Shown here: piece after piece, positions 1 through 10,554 of the stretch | Numbering within the stretch: position 1 is the stretch's first letter | Layout of the letters: each line of letters begins with the position of its first letter | Source: Sarocladium kiliense | Taxonomy: Eukaryota; Ascomycota; Sordariomycetes; Hypocreales; Sarocladiaceae | Direction of reading: 5' to 3' | DNA length: 64,000 nucleotides | Assembly: GCA_030734395.1 (NCBI GenBank) | Contig: JAUZTG010000034.1 | Coordinates: 1,488,001-1,552,000 of the forward strand | Position numbers and translations under genes: made by a program | The notes under the pieces: generated by a model | The model's input: only the letters and a program-made list of their open reading frames with translations | What the model was told of the DNA's origin: nothing | The model's database searches: none

Positions 1-1113
1 AAGGGTATTGTCAGGATCAAAATCATAGTGCCCGTAGAAGTGACCCCGTACAAAGTCATGAATCTTCTCCTTGGCCTGCTGGTGCAGGTTCTGGAACTCG
101 TGGACAGCGGAGAACTTGGTGACGTTGAGACCATTGGGAAGGACGCCATCAGGCTTGCGCTTAAGCAAATGCTCTGACTCGAAAGCAGTGATGTGAGACA
201 CAGTTGTAAAGACATCACAGGCATGAGCAGCAGCACGCTCAATGCAGTACCTGTGGTAGATGCCACGCTTGCCAGCTTCTGCATCTACATCAAACCACTG
301 GAGGTTGTTGTAAAAGTCGACCGAGCCAGCACAGAGGTATCGTCCGAGGAGGGTGGCGTGTGTCGTGAAGATTGTGGTGACATCGATGCGGCGCTTCTTG
401 GTGAGGGGAAGAGCAACGCCAGCAAGCCACTCGTGGAAGTGGGCAATGACCGCCTTGGACTTCTCGTGGCACACGAACTGAATTAGTTTGTAAGCATGTG
501 TCCACTCATCCTGGTTCTACAGTGGTGGTAGCTCTTACCTCTCCGAGGAACCACGCAACAAGGTAGCCGAACACGACAGCCTCGTTGGTCTCGTCGTCGT
601 TGGGGGGCGAGGGAATGCTGGCGACGTTCCAGAGATCGGCCTTCCACTCGTCCATGTAGCCGTAGGCGGTCTTTGTGTCGAACAGAAGCACGCGAGGGGC
701 TCCCTCAATGAGCCAACGGCCGTACATCATGCCAACTCCCCGATCCTTCATGGCCTGCATGGTAGCAGCGATTGCAGGGTTCGTAGGTTCCATCTCTTCC
801 ACCTCCACGGCAGCCTGCAGACTGTTAGATATATCCCAAATTCCAAGAGATTTGAGAACGCACGGATTGGTGATTGAGAGGACCGATGAGGGTATAGCGG
901 TCGCCATATTCGGCAGTGGTGACAGGAGCCTTGGACTTGATCACGGAGTAGATACCACCCACTGCAGTAGGTAAGACAAGGTCAGCGAGCGGCTCGTGGA
1001 CTGTGTAAGGCTTGCGATCCCTGGGTGAGCATACCTCTGTGAGCAACCTCGGTCGCAATCTCGAACAGCAAGTGGTTCTTGATATCGCGCGCAGGTTGAG
1101 CTTCGGACGCCAT
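1..1113 (-). CDS. GSY1: Glycogen [starch] synthase, N-terminal part (runs off left edge)
   Basis: This is the 5' part of a eukaryotic GT3-type glycogen synthase, which extends the alpha-1,4-glucan of glycogen from UDP-glucose in the cytosol. Exons read as 1035-1113, 864-961, 539-814 and 1-477, with GT-AG introns at 962-1034, 815-863 and 478-538. The start at 1113 gives MASEAQPARDIKNHLLFEIA, followed by the family hallmarks EVAHRVGGIYSVIKSKAP, GDRYTLIGPLN, RWLIEGAPRVLLFD, ETNEAVVFGYLVAWFLGE and FHEWLAGVALPL. The last exon continues with TTHATLLGRYLCAG and the region around HRYCIERAAAH. About 310 of the roughly 700 residues usual for the family are present. The identification rests on several long blocks conserved from yeast to animals. 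Allosteric and phosphorylation sites lie in the missing C-terminus. Stress-type CCCCT elements occur upstream (separate entry). Confidence 0.95.
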
Positions 1114-3529
1114 GGCTGGCAACGTGGACTCAGTTGAGCTGCGAAGGCTGGGAGAAGCTCAGAGCAAGCTGTGTCGCACGGACCAAAGGCAGGGAATTAC
1201 CAGCGAGCAGCTCTGGGGAGGCAGAATAGAGCCTCTTAGAGCAGCACGTGGGAGGGGTCGGGACAAAAATACAAAGCGAAGCTGGAGGAGGATCAGAGGG
1301 AGTCGATTGGGGTGGCGGGAGGAGGAGAAGAAGAGGGGAGGTGGTGGTGGTTGAGCGAGAAAGTGGTGAGGTTCGCAGATGAGGTGGTGAGCTTGGTGGT
1401 GGTGAGGTGAGGATGAGCGCAGTGCATGGCAGCTGCAACCAGTGCCTAAAGCCAGCGCCAGCCCCCTCCTAAATCAAATCGATCGGCGCAATCACGCAGA
1501 GGTGCGTCACAACCTTGCACAGGCGCAGCGGGACCCTGGTCACCTCCGGCTTCGCTTCGCTGTCGCGGACTCCGGACAGACGGTAGATGTCAGAAATTTT
1601 CCTGCAGCTGCAGGTTGTCTGTGCACTGTTGTTGAGTTCCTTGGTGGTAGTTTTCTCGGGATTCGTCCTTGGCGATTTGATGTGGCGACAGGGTGAAGGA
1701 TTAGAAGGCAAAGCATTACATACGGGTAAAGAGATGAAGGCGCTACGAAGATATTGGACAGAGGCGAAGGCCAGAGTGGGGGGAGACCAGTGGCACCAAA
1801 TCACAAGAGGAGGCAACTGACGAGCATGAGATTGTGGTGCTGGCTTGGCTCGGCTTGGGCTTGATTCCATCCTTTCTTCATCATCATGACCGACGAGCAT
1901 CCAGCATGGTGTTTCCTGCCCTCACCCACAACTTGAAACCTGCTTAAACCTTCTTCACCACTTTATTCCTCACCTGATCGCATACAGGGACGCGCTACTG
2001 GCCCATTCTCCAGGTCACTAGCATCGCTTGCAGAAGGAGGTGACGGAGCTAACCAGACAGAAAGGACCGGCGAGCGCGTGGCCAGAGTTTGCGATGGCGG
2101 CAACCGCGATGCCTCTTCCCGCGTTTTAGTACCTGCAGCTCTTTCCATGTTGCAGGTTGCAACCCAGCTCCAGGCCCAGACTCTTCTGTAGCGGCGTCTC
2201 AGCAGTTCGTAGTGGCAAGCAGTGGAGCCCGTGACTCCATTCAGGCGCAGGTTGGCACAGCAAAACCGAACATTGGCGTTCGCCTGGGGGAGGCGGACCC
2301 ACCTGTTCCCAATCACCATGGGCGCCTACTCCGGATTTTCAATGGAGCTGTTTGCGGATGAGGGATGGATGCTAGCAGTGTATTTGACCGAGACCATCTT
2401 TCATTCATGAGGCATTTCAATGCTTTTACGTACTGAACGACTTACATGCACGCTATTGAAATCTCGCACCTTTGGTTTTCTTTTTTTTTCACTCATAGGA
2501 TGGAGCCGCCAATACCACACCATTTCCCCAGACTCGTCCTCTTCTTCTCTTCACTAATGCTGAGCTAGACTCGTTTCTCCAGTCCCGTTCTGTCCCCACC
2601 CATCCATCCCCCGGTCGCATGCTTCCATCATCCATCCTATCCTTTCCCATCTTGTTCAGGGAAGCCGCCTCGGCAACCCATCTGTCGTAGAAGCCTGCCA
2701 GACATTGGCAGCGAACCTCTTGTCTTACTACACCGGCCCATCGCATGACGACATGCCATGCGGGGGAAACACCCACCGCGCGCCAACCACGACTCTCCAT
2801 GTGCGTGGAGAGTATCCATCGGACCATATAGAGCTTGAAGTAATGCGAACATTCTGGCCACTTGTGACCGTTTTCCCCACTGAGCTGAGTGCGCATCTTC
2901 CGCACTGACTGTGGCCCCGTGAAGTGTTCCGCGGTCAGAGGCCAAATGGGCGACACCCATCATCGAGAGATACCACCACACACGGCTCTTTCTCTTCCGC
3001 CACCACCTCAATTCCTTATGAAGACAGGTCTTGCGGTATAGTGCCTGCCTCAGATGCCTTTCCATCATTTTGCCTGCATGTTGCAGATCTCCGACTTGCA
3101 AGTTCGGCAGCTGCAGCCACCTCTATCAGGTTTGCTACCCACCATTGTCAGGTTTCACAGTTGGTACTGCGCAGGGTAAACACTCCATCGAAACCCGGAG
3201 CTTCAAGACTCGAGAGGCGCTTTAGTCAATTTCATGTCGTTGCTTGGATGGAATGCAGGCGTCGGGGCAGGCCTCAGCCTTGCCGATACTTATTCCTGAT
3301 TGGCTCTATCTTCCCTGTTATGGTCCCCGCAGTGGGTCTCCCAAGCCACGAGGCTGCCACTCTTCCCTTTTTTTTTTCTTCGCTGCACCAACGCTACCAC
3401 AGGCACAGTCTCACATGCGCCATCGCAACTTTCAAAACACGACCGCAGCATCCACCTCGAAAGCTCTCTTGCCGCAATTCAGATTGACTTGATCACCTCG
3501 TTGGAGTTGTTTCATTGTTTTCCAGCAAG
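1114..3529. other. Gene-free interval between glycogen synthase and YTM1 (divergent)
   Basis: About 2.4 kb lies between two divergently transcribed genes. Open frames here are short, lack splice-supported continuity and match nothing I know. The stretch next to 1113 is probably leader and promoter of glycogen synthase. The pyrimidine-rich stretch around 3380-3480, with a T-run near 3368-3378, probably belongs to the YTM1 leader and promoter. A second T-run lies near 2480-2489. No tRNA or repeat family was recognised. Confidence 0.6.
1253..1467. promoter_or_regulatory. Three STRE-like CCCCT/AGGGG elements upstream of glycogen synthase
   Basis: AGGGG occurs at 1253-1257 and 1334-1338, and CCCCT at 1463-1467, about 140-355 bp upstream of the glycogen synthase ATG. 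CCCCT is the yeast stress-response element bound by Msn2/4, and yeast glycogen genes are known STRE targets. The motif is only five bases and the stretch is G/A-rich on the plus strand, so chance occurrence is quite possible. The same stretch, read on the gene strand, forms a C/T-rich leader at about 1317-1350. Confidence 0.3.
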
Positions 3530-5007
3530 ATGGATACCTCACCTTCCCAGGTGAAGGTCATCTTCACGACCAATGAGCAGGACCTCCAGCTTCCAGAGTC
3601 AAAGCGCCAGCTCTTGGTCCCTGCAGGTTTGTTTCCCCAACTCTCCATGTAGACCGTGCCCCTATGTTCCCTGACTGACAACTCTATGTAGATATCAAGC
3701 GCTATGGCCTCTCTCGTATTCTCAATTCCGAGTCTATGCTCAACACCTCCTCCCCAGTTCCCCTCGACTTCCTCGCAAATGGCACCTTCCTCCGCACGAC
3801 CGTCGACGAGTACCTTGCATCCAACGGTCTCTCATCCGAAACCACTCTCACACTGCAATATGTTCGTAGCTTGCTTCCACCAGTGTATGAGGCCAGCTTC
3901 GAGCACGATGAATGGGTTGGTGCCGTGGATCTTCTTTCAGAGACGACTGCGTATGGTGCACCAGGGGCTCCTGAGAGGGTAGCCAGCGCCTCATATGATG
4001 GCCTCGTTCGTGTCTGGAACCCTTCTGGCCAGGCACTTGCGACGTCTGCGGCTGGTCGAGGCGGAGGTCATACACAGCGGCTCGACGCCGTTCGATGGTT
4101 GTCGCCCACCCAGCTGGCCTCGGCTGGCTTAGATCGCAAGATTGTGGTCTGGGATTATTCGGAGTCTGATGGTGGTTTCTCGGGCACTCTCAAGCATAAC
4201 ATGGAGCTTTGGGGTCACGACAAGGCAATCAACAGCCTTGACGTCAACGCTTCCACCGGGCGGATCCTCACAGCTTCCTCCGACGGCAAGGTCGGTCTTT
4301 GGTCGTCTTCAAAACGCACTGCTCCCCAGGCTGAGCCTGAATCACTCCCGTCGGCCCACAGCGTGAAAAAGGCCAAGCTTGCTAGCTCCGGTTCGACGGC
4401 CCAGAGAGGTCCATTGGCCCTGTTCCCGATGCACGACGAACCTGTCACGGCAGCCATTTTCCACCCCAATGACTCAACCGTGGCATACTCCGCTTCAAAG
4501 GACCACACTCTGAAGACCATCGATCTCACAACGCAGCGCGAAGTTGCGAGATTGACTACAATGCACCCCATCCTCTGCGTGACAGCAATCCCTGGTTCGT
4601 CACTAGTCGCAGCAGGCTCCTCCGCTAGGCACATCACGCTCCTTGATCCTCGCGAAGGCGCTGCCTCGACCGCAGCGATGACCCTCCGCGGCCATGTCAA
4701 CATGGTTTCGTCGCTCGCACCATCTCCCGAAAACAACCACTCATTGGTCTCGGGCTCTCACGACAGTACCTGCCGTGTCTGGGATCTCCGCTCTGTTCGG
4801 CACGTTACCTCTGAAGAAGGCAGCGGCAGTGTCAGCGAGCCAGTTTACACCATCGGTAGGGAATGGCTGAAGAACAAGAAGTTGCCGCCGGCTGGTGATG
4901 GTGCTAAGGTGCTGAGCGTGGCTTGGGACAAGACCTGGGGAATTGTAAGTGCTGGTGAGGACAAGAAAGTACAGGTCAACCGTGGGAGAGACCTGTTGGC
5001 GTCTTAG
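3530..5007 (+). CDS. YTM1: Ribosome biogenesis WD40 protein Ytm1
   Basis: Ytm1 is a nucleolar member of the Nop7-Erb1-Ytm1 complex, which is needed for 27S pre-rRNA processing and 60S assembly; its N-terminal domain is the known docking site for the AAA ATPase Rea1. Two exons, 3530-3626 and 3692-5007, flank an intron at 3627-3691 and give 470 residues, the normal size. The N-terminus (VKVIFTTNEQDLQLPES, then IKRYGLSRILN) is the NLE domain. WD repeats follow, with readable units such as DGLVRVWNPSG, LDRKIVVWDYSES, DGKVGLWSSS, KDHTLKTIDL, ARHITLLDPREG and HDSTCRVWDLRS, ending in the typical GEDKKVQVNRGR. Phase across the intron (GCA G|AT) is correct. It converges with the exonuclease gene, whose stop codon is only 66 bp away. 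Confidence 0.95.
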
Positions 5008-5030
5008 TATACCCAGTGATTGTCAATGTA

Positions 5031-5036
5031 AATAAA
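5031..5036 (+). terminator. AATAAA polyadenylation-type signal after YTM1
   Basis: AATAAA begins 24 nt after the YTM1 stop and sits inside the 66-bp spacer to the convergent exonuclease gene. Any normal YTM1 3' end must therefore fall at or inside the 3' end of its neighbour. Confidence 0.45.
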
Positions 5037-5073
5037 GCTTACAATAGACCATCCTTGATCGCATTGACCCAGG

Positions 5074-6854
5074 TCATGTGCTCGGTGTGAAGCCGCAATC
5101 TTGTGCAAGAGTGTGATATCTGCCCTCCACAGCGCTTGGGTGCACAAGAGACAGTACCTCAATTGCCAGCCTACGCTTGGAAAAGGGAAGCTTCTCTGCA
5201 GTGACGACATCAAGGATATATGTCACTACCGTATTGGTCTGGAGAGGGGGGTCTCTCAACAAACTAGCCACAGCTGCCGGGTTGAGATCTTTGTTGTTAT
5301 GCCACACGTAGTATGCTCGCAGCGCAGCGCTGCGTGCTTTACGCTTCGAAGCCATCGCCTTGAAGTCCTCAACCAATACATCCGCCGCAGACAAGCGGCT
5401 GTCCCTAGCTGGGGGGCCGCTGGTCTTGTCAGCAGATGAGGCCCTACTCGGCAGTAAGTCGTCAGCTATCATCGTCTCCTCGAGAGCCATCATGTCCTCG
5501 TCGGTGATAGAGTCATCGATAAAGTCCTCTTCTACCGAGCTATCGTCTAGCTCCAAAAGTGGCCGTGTAATAGGGCGTCGTAGTTCTGCGAAATGCGGCG
5601 GCGAAGGTTGAGGGTCTAGCTGGAGGCGATGTTGCTCCAAGATATGATACAATTGAAGGCCAGCATAAGCATCAGAAGCGGCGTCTGTCCATACTTAGTA
5701 ACGTATCATCTGGGGGACGGAACCACTTACACTGTAACTGATGTGAGGATAGGGGGAGCATCCAGTTACCTGAACGAACGGTTTCTTCCTTGTAAATCGG
5801 CAGCCCAAGACAGTCCTTTACCTGCTTGCCCATAGACACCGCAGTTTTCGGAACTGAGCCTGGTCGGCGGGCCCTGCAATAGTGGATAAGATTATAAAGG
5901 TGACTGACTTCGAATACGCCGGCCATGTTCACTCCAAGCACCTTGCGTAATCTTGTCGCATCTGCTAGAATGTTGACTCCTACCTTACTGACTTTAGGAT
6001 CCTCCATCAGCTTTTGGAAAGTCGGGGCAACGAAGTCGTCTTTTGAGAAGAGCGCGATGTGAAAGAGCGCAATGCGACTCGGGCTTGCAATCTGGATCAA
6101 GGACACATTCTGACGCGGCCCCGAGCTCCGATTCGCATAAGACATCCATTCCATATCGAACCCCAAGACCGACTCGTTCTCAAAATAGCGCTTGCATACA
6201 TTCTCCATCGTATGCTTGCTTGTGCAGTAGTGAACTTTGACCTTCTGGACAGACCCGTCCTCGTCGGTCTTCTCATACAAGGTATGAGACCAGTAAGAAC
6301 CCGGCGCATTGAATGCCAGTTTTCGAGCTGCTTCGTAACGCGTCTCCGAAAGCTTAAAGTCAAGTTTTGTTTCGGGTATTTTACCCGGAGCTAAAAACGT
6401 CCAGGTTGACGATGAAGAATTGGAAGGTCTTGAGGGGGGGTGTGGCTTTTGCTGCACTATCGGGTTGGTGATTGGTGAAACTGTTTTCGAAGAACCCTGA
6501 GTATTCGCAGACGTGGCATCGTCTATGGCTTTTCTACTCTGTGTTGGAGGCATTGGTGGAATACCAGTGGTACCCATGGACCGAGGGGATGAGACTGGTT
6601 TGGCAGGACCAAGATCCGGATACAATTGATTCGCTGGCCATTTTGGGGTGAATCGGATCCCGGTACCTGGTCTCCAGAGCTGTGACGGAGACTTGGAGCT
6701 CATCTTGCGTTTGGCAAAGTATCTTGTCTTATGTTAATGGAGGTATGTGTATAGCTGGATCCGGGGGCTCGTACCTCGAATGAGAAGCATGGTCGAAAAA
6801 AGAGAATGCCAACGAGCCTTGACCAGCAAGACTCTGGCGTCTTAAGTATGGCAT
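5074..6854 (-). CDS. DEDDy-type 3'-5' exonuclease domain protein, probably mitochondrial
   Basis: This is a WRN/RNase D-like 3'-5' exonuclease of about 560 residues. Exons are 6775-6854, 5731-6722 and 5074-5684, with introns at 6723-6774 and 5685-5730. All four acidic positions and the tyrosine are visible: GFDMEW (motif I, D and E), NILADATRL (motif II D) and YAASD (motif III Y and D), so it should be active on DNA or RNA ends. The first exon, starting at 6854, is inferred: it keeps phase (AG|A) and adds MPYLRRQSLAGQGSLAFSFF, an Arg- and Ser-rich stretch lacking acids, followed by YFAKRKM. That resembles a mitochondrial presequence. A shorter form from the internal ATG at 6703 is possible. 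The tail beyond the nuclease domain (acidic DDSSVEEDFIDD segment and a C-terminal helical part) is not recognised. It is head-to-head with LSM5, 380 bp apart. Confidence 0.85.
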
Positions 6855-7234
6855 TTGACAGTCGACCTCTCTGTTCTATTGTCAAGCCATGGCCAATGAT
6901 TAAGCTAGAATGATCCAGTGATCAGGCAGCCGCGTCGCGAAAGGGGATGGCCACAATGCAGCGTGATCGACCGCGACACCGGCGCTTAGCGTCGTGAACC
7001 TGCTGAATCAGCGCCACGAACGCACGTGCCGACGTGGTGATGGTGGAAACTGCAGGGTAACGAGAGATGGTCTCGGCGCGCCAGACGTCCCACTTTGCCC
7101 TTCATCAACGATCACGAAGAATTGGCGACACCCGCTGCACCTGAACAGAGAAGAACGCCAAATATCGACGGTCCTTCACCTGTGTTCAATTTGTTTATCT
7201 GCATTACGCTCACACTGGGTGTTGTTGCTTCATC
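6855..7234. promoter_or_regulatory. Shared 380-bp divergent promoter, exonuclease / LSM5
   Basis: This short interval separates two divergent start codons and must hold both core promoters and both leaders. No TATA box is obvious and I cannot assign factor sites. Confidence 0.55.
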
Positions 7235-7737
7235 ATGGCTTCTCAGCTGCTTCCTTTAGGTGAGGCTGCTTGACCATTCGAACGTAACCCAGAAGACTGA
7301 CGAACCTGCCAGAGCTGATTGACAAGTGTGTCGGGTCAAGAATTTGGGTCGTCATGAAGGGAGAGAAGGGTATGTGTTTGTCATGAATGGCAGACGAACT
7401 ATGCTGATGCGAAGCTACAGAGTTCAGTGGCACCCTCATGGGATTCGATGACTACGTCAGTGAGTGTTGCGATTCATCTGCCGTAAAGGCGAACTGCTAA
7501 CGCAATCTCAGACATGGTTCTTGAAGACGTGACAGAATTGTGAGACTCAACGCTCGTCGAAAGCCATGCTCATACTGACAATACAGTGACTACTCCGGTA
7601 ACCACACAAAACTACCCAAGATTCTGCTCAATGGAAACAATATTTGCATGGTATGGCGATCCGAGTACTCAAAAGACTCATGGCTGATCTTCCTTCTCAA
7701 GCTCATTCCCGGTGGAGAGGGGCCGACACAGGCTTGA
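7235..7737 (+). CDS. LSM5: U6 snRNA-associated Sm-like protein LSm5
   Basis: LSm5 is a subunit of the nuclear Lsm2-8 ring (U6 snRNA 3' end, splicing) and the cytoplasmic Lsm1-7 ring (mRNA decapping). The gene is split into six small exons: 7235-7259, 7313-7369, 7421-7459, 7512-7539, 7587-7650 and 7702-7737, all with GT-AG introns of 47-53 nt. Joined, they give 82 residues: MASQLLPLELIDKCVGSRIW, then the Sm1 motif (VVMKGEKEFSGTLMGFDDYV with NMVLEDVTEF) and the Sm2 motif (LLNGNNICMLIPGG). This matches LSm5 end to end, and every junction keeps phase. More than half of the genomic span is intron. AATAAA occurs at 7956-7961, downstream of the stop. Confidence 0.93.
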
Positions 7738-8027
7738 TGGGATTCTCGCCATATCTGACGACCTGGATGAGAGATGATTGACAGGGGCTGAGCAGCGACA
7801 AGCTACGCGCATCTGGAGCAGCCCGGGGTGATACCTAGGCGTTGCGCAGGTAGACTCACGCAAGATAGCCACGGAGTCACTACATGCAAGATGGCCAGAC
7901 ATTAGCGATATAGCCCTTATTCGCAAACTGACCCCGCAAGGCCATGATATTCTCGAATAAATATGAGTCTTTACTTAAGTCATACCCAAACGCCTGTGAC
8001 CCCAATGATTCATCCTACCGTCATATA

Positions 8028-9096
8028 TCATAGACCATTCTGCATGTTCCCTTGCTCTCCAGTGTTTGTGATACGCCTCAGCTCCCATTCGCGGGTGAAT
8101 TCCTGATGTAGCGACTCCAGCTGGTTGATCAACTTCTCACACACAGACGTGAAGACGTCTCGTGGTGTCATCGAGCCGTCTGTTTGCACTCTAATGAACA
8201 ACTCTGGGACATTGGGGTGTGCAACTTTCGAAATGTCAGCATACTGTCAGTGCAGCAAGACAGGCCTGAATACTCACCCTTGTATCCGGCCATGTAGACA
8301 TTGGGGTGAGCCTTGAGATGCTCTGACAGCAAGTTCCCCAGAGTGTGATCCTCCTTCTTCAAGATAAAGTCGGAGGTGTTGGACATGCCTGAATTGTCGA
8401 GCATGGTTAACATCCAGGAACATTAATTTGGTTCGGGATACACCATACCAGAGTAGACTTTCTCCTCAATCTTCTTCTCGCCCTCGCCGAGGAGGAAGAG
8501 CTCGAAACTGGGAATCAATTTGGTTAGCAGCGAGCAACCAAGCTTCATCAGCAGGCCGAAGACGCAACTCGTCGTCTATGACGTTGTGGTGCTTGGGGTT
8601 ATAGCCAGCCATTGTAACACAAGAAAGTTATGCGTAGCGGTAGCCGATTGATTGCAGAGGGCAAGCTTCGAACCACAGGAAAGAGGTGAGGGGGTAGTGA
8701 CCGGAAGAGCAGGAGACGCGAGAGTTGCTGACTTTTCAGAACCGTCGCCCGAGAGCTCATCGACAGAGTGGTGGCGGCAGGTTGCCGACGGTTGCTGGCA
8801 GCTGGCGCAACGAATAGCACAGCTCCATCACCTGGCCGCCCCAAGCGATACAGTGCACGTCGAAGGGCATTCTCTGGAAGCGTTCTCGGGTCCGTCGTGC
8901 CTGTTCGACTCTGGGACACTTGTCCTGCAGAAGCCCCGGGTCGAGGGCAGATGACCATCCTGCTTTACATCATCGTGCCTGTCAAGGCACACGATAGCGG
9001 TCCCTGAAGATTCCATATCCCGCCCAGAAATCATTTGCCCAGCATGCTAAGTCGAAGACGCATGAGAAGAAGCACTCACCGATCTGGCGCGTTCAT
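8028..9096 (-). CDS. RPB11: RNA polymerase II subunit RPB11
   Basis: RPB11 pairs with RPB3 to form the alpha-dimer-like assembly platform of Pol II in the nucleus. Exons are 9080-9096 (17 nt), 8450-8507, 8278-8389 and 8028-8224, and introns are 8508-9079, 8390-8449 and 8225-8277. Splicing gives 127 residues beginning MNAPDRFELFLLGEGEKK, the canonical fungal RPB11 start. The dimerisation motif NTSDFILKKEDHTLGNLL and HPNVYMAGYKVAHP follow, with the C-terminal helix (TSVCEKLINQLESLHQEF). The 17-nt first exon (ATGAACGCGCCAGATCG) is followed by a perfect GTGAGT donor and joins in phase (CG|T). The first intron, 572 nt, is about ten times the local norm. An ATG at 8612 inside it is not in frame with exon 2. 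The gene is head-to-head with the methyltransferase gene. Confidence 0.93.
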
Positions 9097-9492
9097 CCTT
9101 ACGAAGCCGATGCCAACCCAAAGACCAAAAATTGCGCCGACAAGCAACCACGACAAACTCCAAGCTCGTAAATGTTGATCTCCTCCTTGACGGCTTCTAT
9201 GCAGAAGAAGCTTAGCAATATGTGTCCAAGAAGTTTGCAAAGAAAGTGCAAGGATGTGCAAGGAAAAGAGCCAGTTTGTTACCGTGAAGCATTCAAAGGA
9301 GAGCACAGCCTTGAACTCTCATCTCAAGTCGTTGGTGGATGAGCGCGCCCTGAACGGGAGCTTAGGCATGCGCTGGGGGTTCTTCGGCTAAACCTCGAAC
9401 CACCTCCCACCCCCTTGAGAAGACAGCGGAACTGAGTTCGTGGGGACCTACCACCCACTTCTTGGAAACAATAATGTGAGAACACTCAGTCA
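9097..9492. promoter_or_regulatory. Shared 396-bp divergent promoter, RPB11 / MTQ1-like gene
   Basis: The two start codons point away from each other across 396 bp. The interval must serve a Pol II subunit gene and a mitochondrial-type methyltransferase gene. No TATA box or known site stands out. Confidence 0.5.
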
Positions 9493-10554
9493 ATGCCACG
9501 GATTCCACCATGGCTCTTTCGACGAGCCCGTCACTGCTCTCCGCACGTGGCATCGTTGCTCCCAGCATGCAGGGATATTCCGTCCGCTTTGAATGAGTTG
9601 CGCTGGATCAGGGAACACGTTCGAGAAAGATACTCGAGACTTCATGAGCATCATGTGACCAAACTTTGCGGTCGAAGAGGTCGGGGAGAGCCTCTTCAGT
9701 ACGTTCTTGGATCGCAACCCTTCGGGCCCTTGGATATCAAATGCCAACGCGGCGTGTTGATACCAAGATCTGAGACCGAAGCCTACACCAGTCACCTGGC
9801 TCACTTACTGCAGTCAAATCAGCTCTCGCTCACGAATTTGGGGAAGGCCTCCCGTCCGTTGAACATCATCGATTTCTGCACTGGCACGGGATGCATACCT
9901 CTGCTGCTGTATGCCGCTCTTCGTGCTTCCTTTGCCAAGCTCACGGTCCGGGGAGTGGACATTTCACCAACCGCCGTGGCATTGGCAAACCTCAATATTG
10001 AGCATAACGCGAATGCCGGGAACTTGCCACAAGCAGACGACCATCGAACACTGTCAATTGTGCAAGGTGATGTGTTCGATGACGAGACTATCGGCGACTT
10101 GGCCAACTTGAACTGGGATATCCTTGTCTCCAATCCTCCATACGTGTCGAAAGACGTCTGGAACCACGGCCGTGGGCAGCTTGGATACTCCGTGCGCAAG
10201 TATGAGCCGCGCTTAGCTTTGGTCCCTGGCGACAACTATCGAATCCAGGAAGGTGTCCGCCACGAGGACACGTTCTACGCTCGACTCTTGGACGTTGGAG
10301 CGATGCTCAAAACACAACTTCTGCTGCTGGAAATTGGAGATGAGCAGCAGGCTTTGCGGGTTGCTAGGCTGTTTTGCTATCATCATCTTGCTAAGTATGG
10401 GAAGGTTGAGCTTTGGCGAGATTGGCCTGATCTTGAACCCCATGCAGACGAGCCGAGAAACTTGCCGCTCAACAATGAACTCGGCCCGGCAATATCAATA
10501 CCTGTTAAAGGAAGCGGAAACTTAAGAGCAGTTGCTATACAGATAGGGCATTAG
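9493..10554 (+). CDS. MTQ1: HemK-family protein-(glutamine-N5) methyltransferase, probably mitochondrial (MTQ1-like)
   Basis: This is an intronless gene of 353 residues. The predicted role is SAM-dependent methylation of the glutamine in the GGQ motif of mitochondrial release factor, the activity of yeast Mtq1 and bacterial PrmC. The substrate-binding helical region (PLQYVLGSQPFG, then LIPRSETE) is followed by the Rossmann methyltransferase core: DFCTGTGCIPLLL for SAM binding, GVDISPTAVALA with the acidic ribose ligand, and the diagnostic NPPY at residues 214-217, which holds the target glutamine. PRLALVPG follows, as in other HemK proteins. The N-terminus (MPRIPPWLFRRARH) is basic and fits mitochondrial import. 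Cytosolic Mtq2 lacks this PrmC-like N-terminal domain, which favours MTQ1. Confidence 0.88.
   Translation: MPRIPPWLFRRARHCSPHVASLLPACRDIPSALNELRWIREHVRERYSRLHEHHVTKLCGRRGRGEPLQYVLGSQPFGPLDIKCQRGVLIPRSETEAYTSHLAHLLQSNQLSLTNLGKASRPLNIIDFCTGTGCIPLLLYAALRASFAKLTVRGVDISPTAVALANLNIEHNANAGNLPQADDHRTLSIVQGDVFDDETIGDLANLNWDILVSNPPYVSKDVWNHGRGQLGYSVRKYEPRLALVPGDNYRIQEGVRHEDTFYARLLDVGAMLKTQLLLLEIGDEQQALRVARLFCYHHLAKYGKVELWRDWPDLEPHADEPRNLPLNNELGPAISIPVKGSGNLRAVAIQIGH

Noticed and set aside
8508..8612. ATG at 8612 (minus) as the RPB11 start
   Set aside because: It is not in frame with exon 2, whereas the 17-nt exon at 9080-9096 gives the canonical MNAPDRFELFLLGEGEKK start.
8652..9007. Plus-strand open frames of 79-100 codons inside the RPB11 first intron
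   Set aside because: No recognisable domain and no splice support. The RPB11 exon 1 to exon 2 join explains the locus fully.
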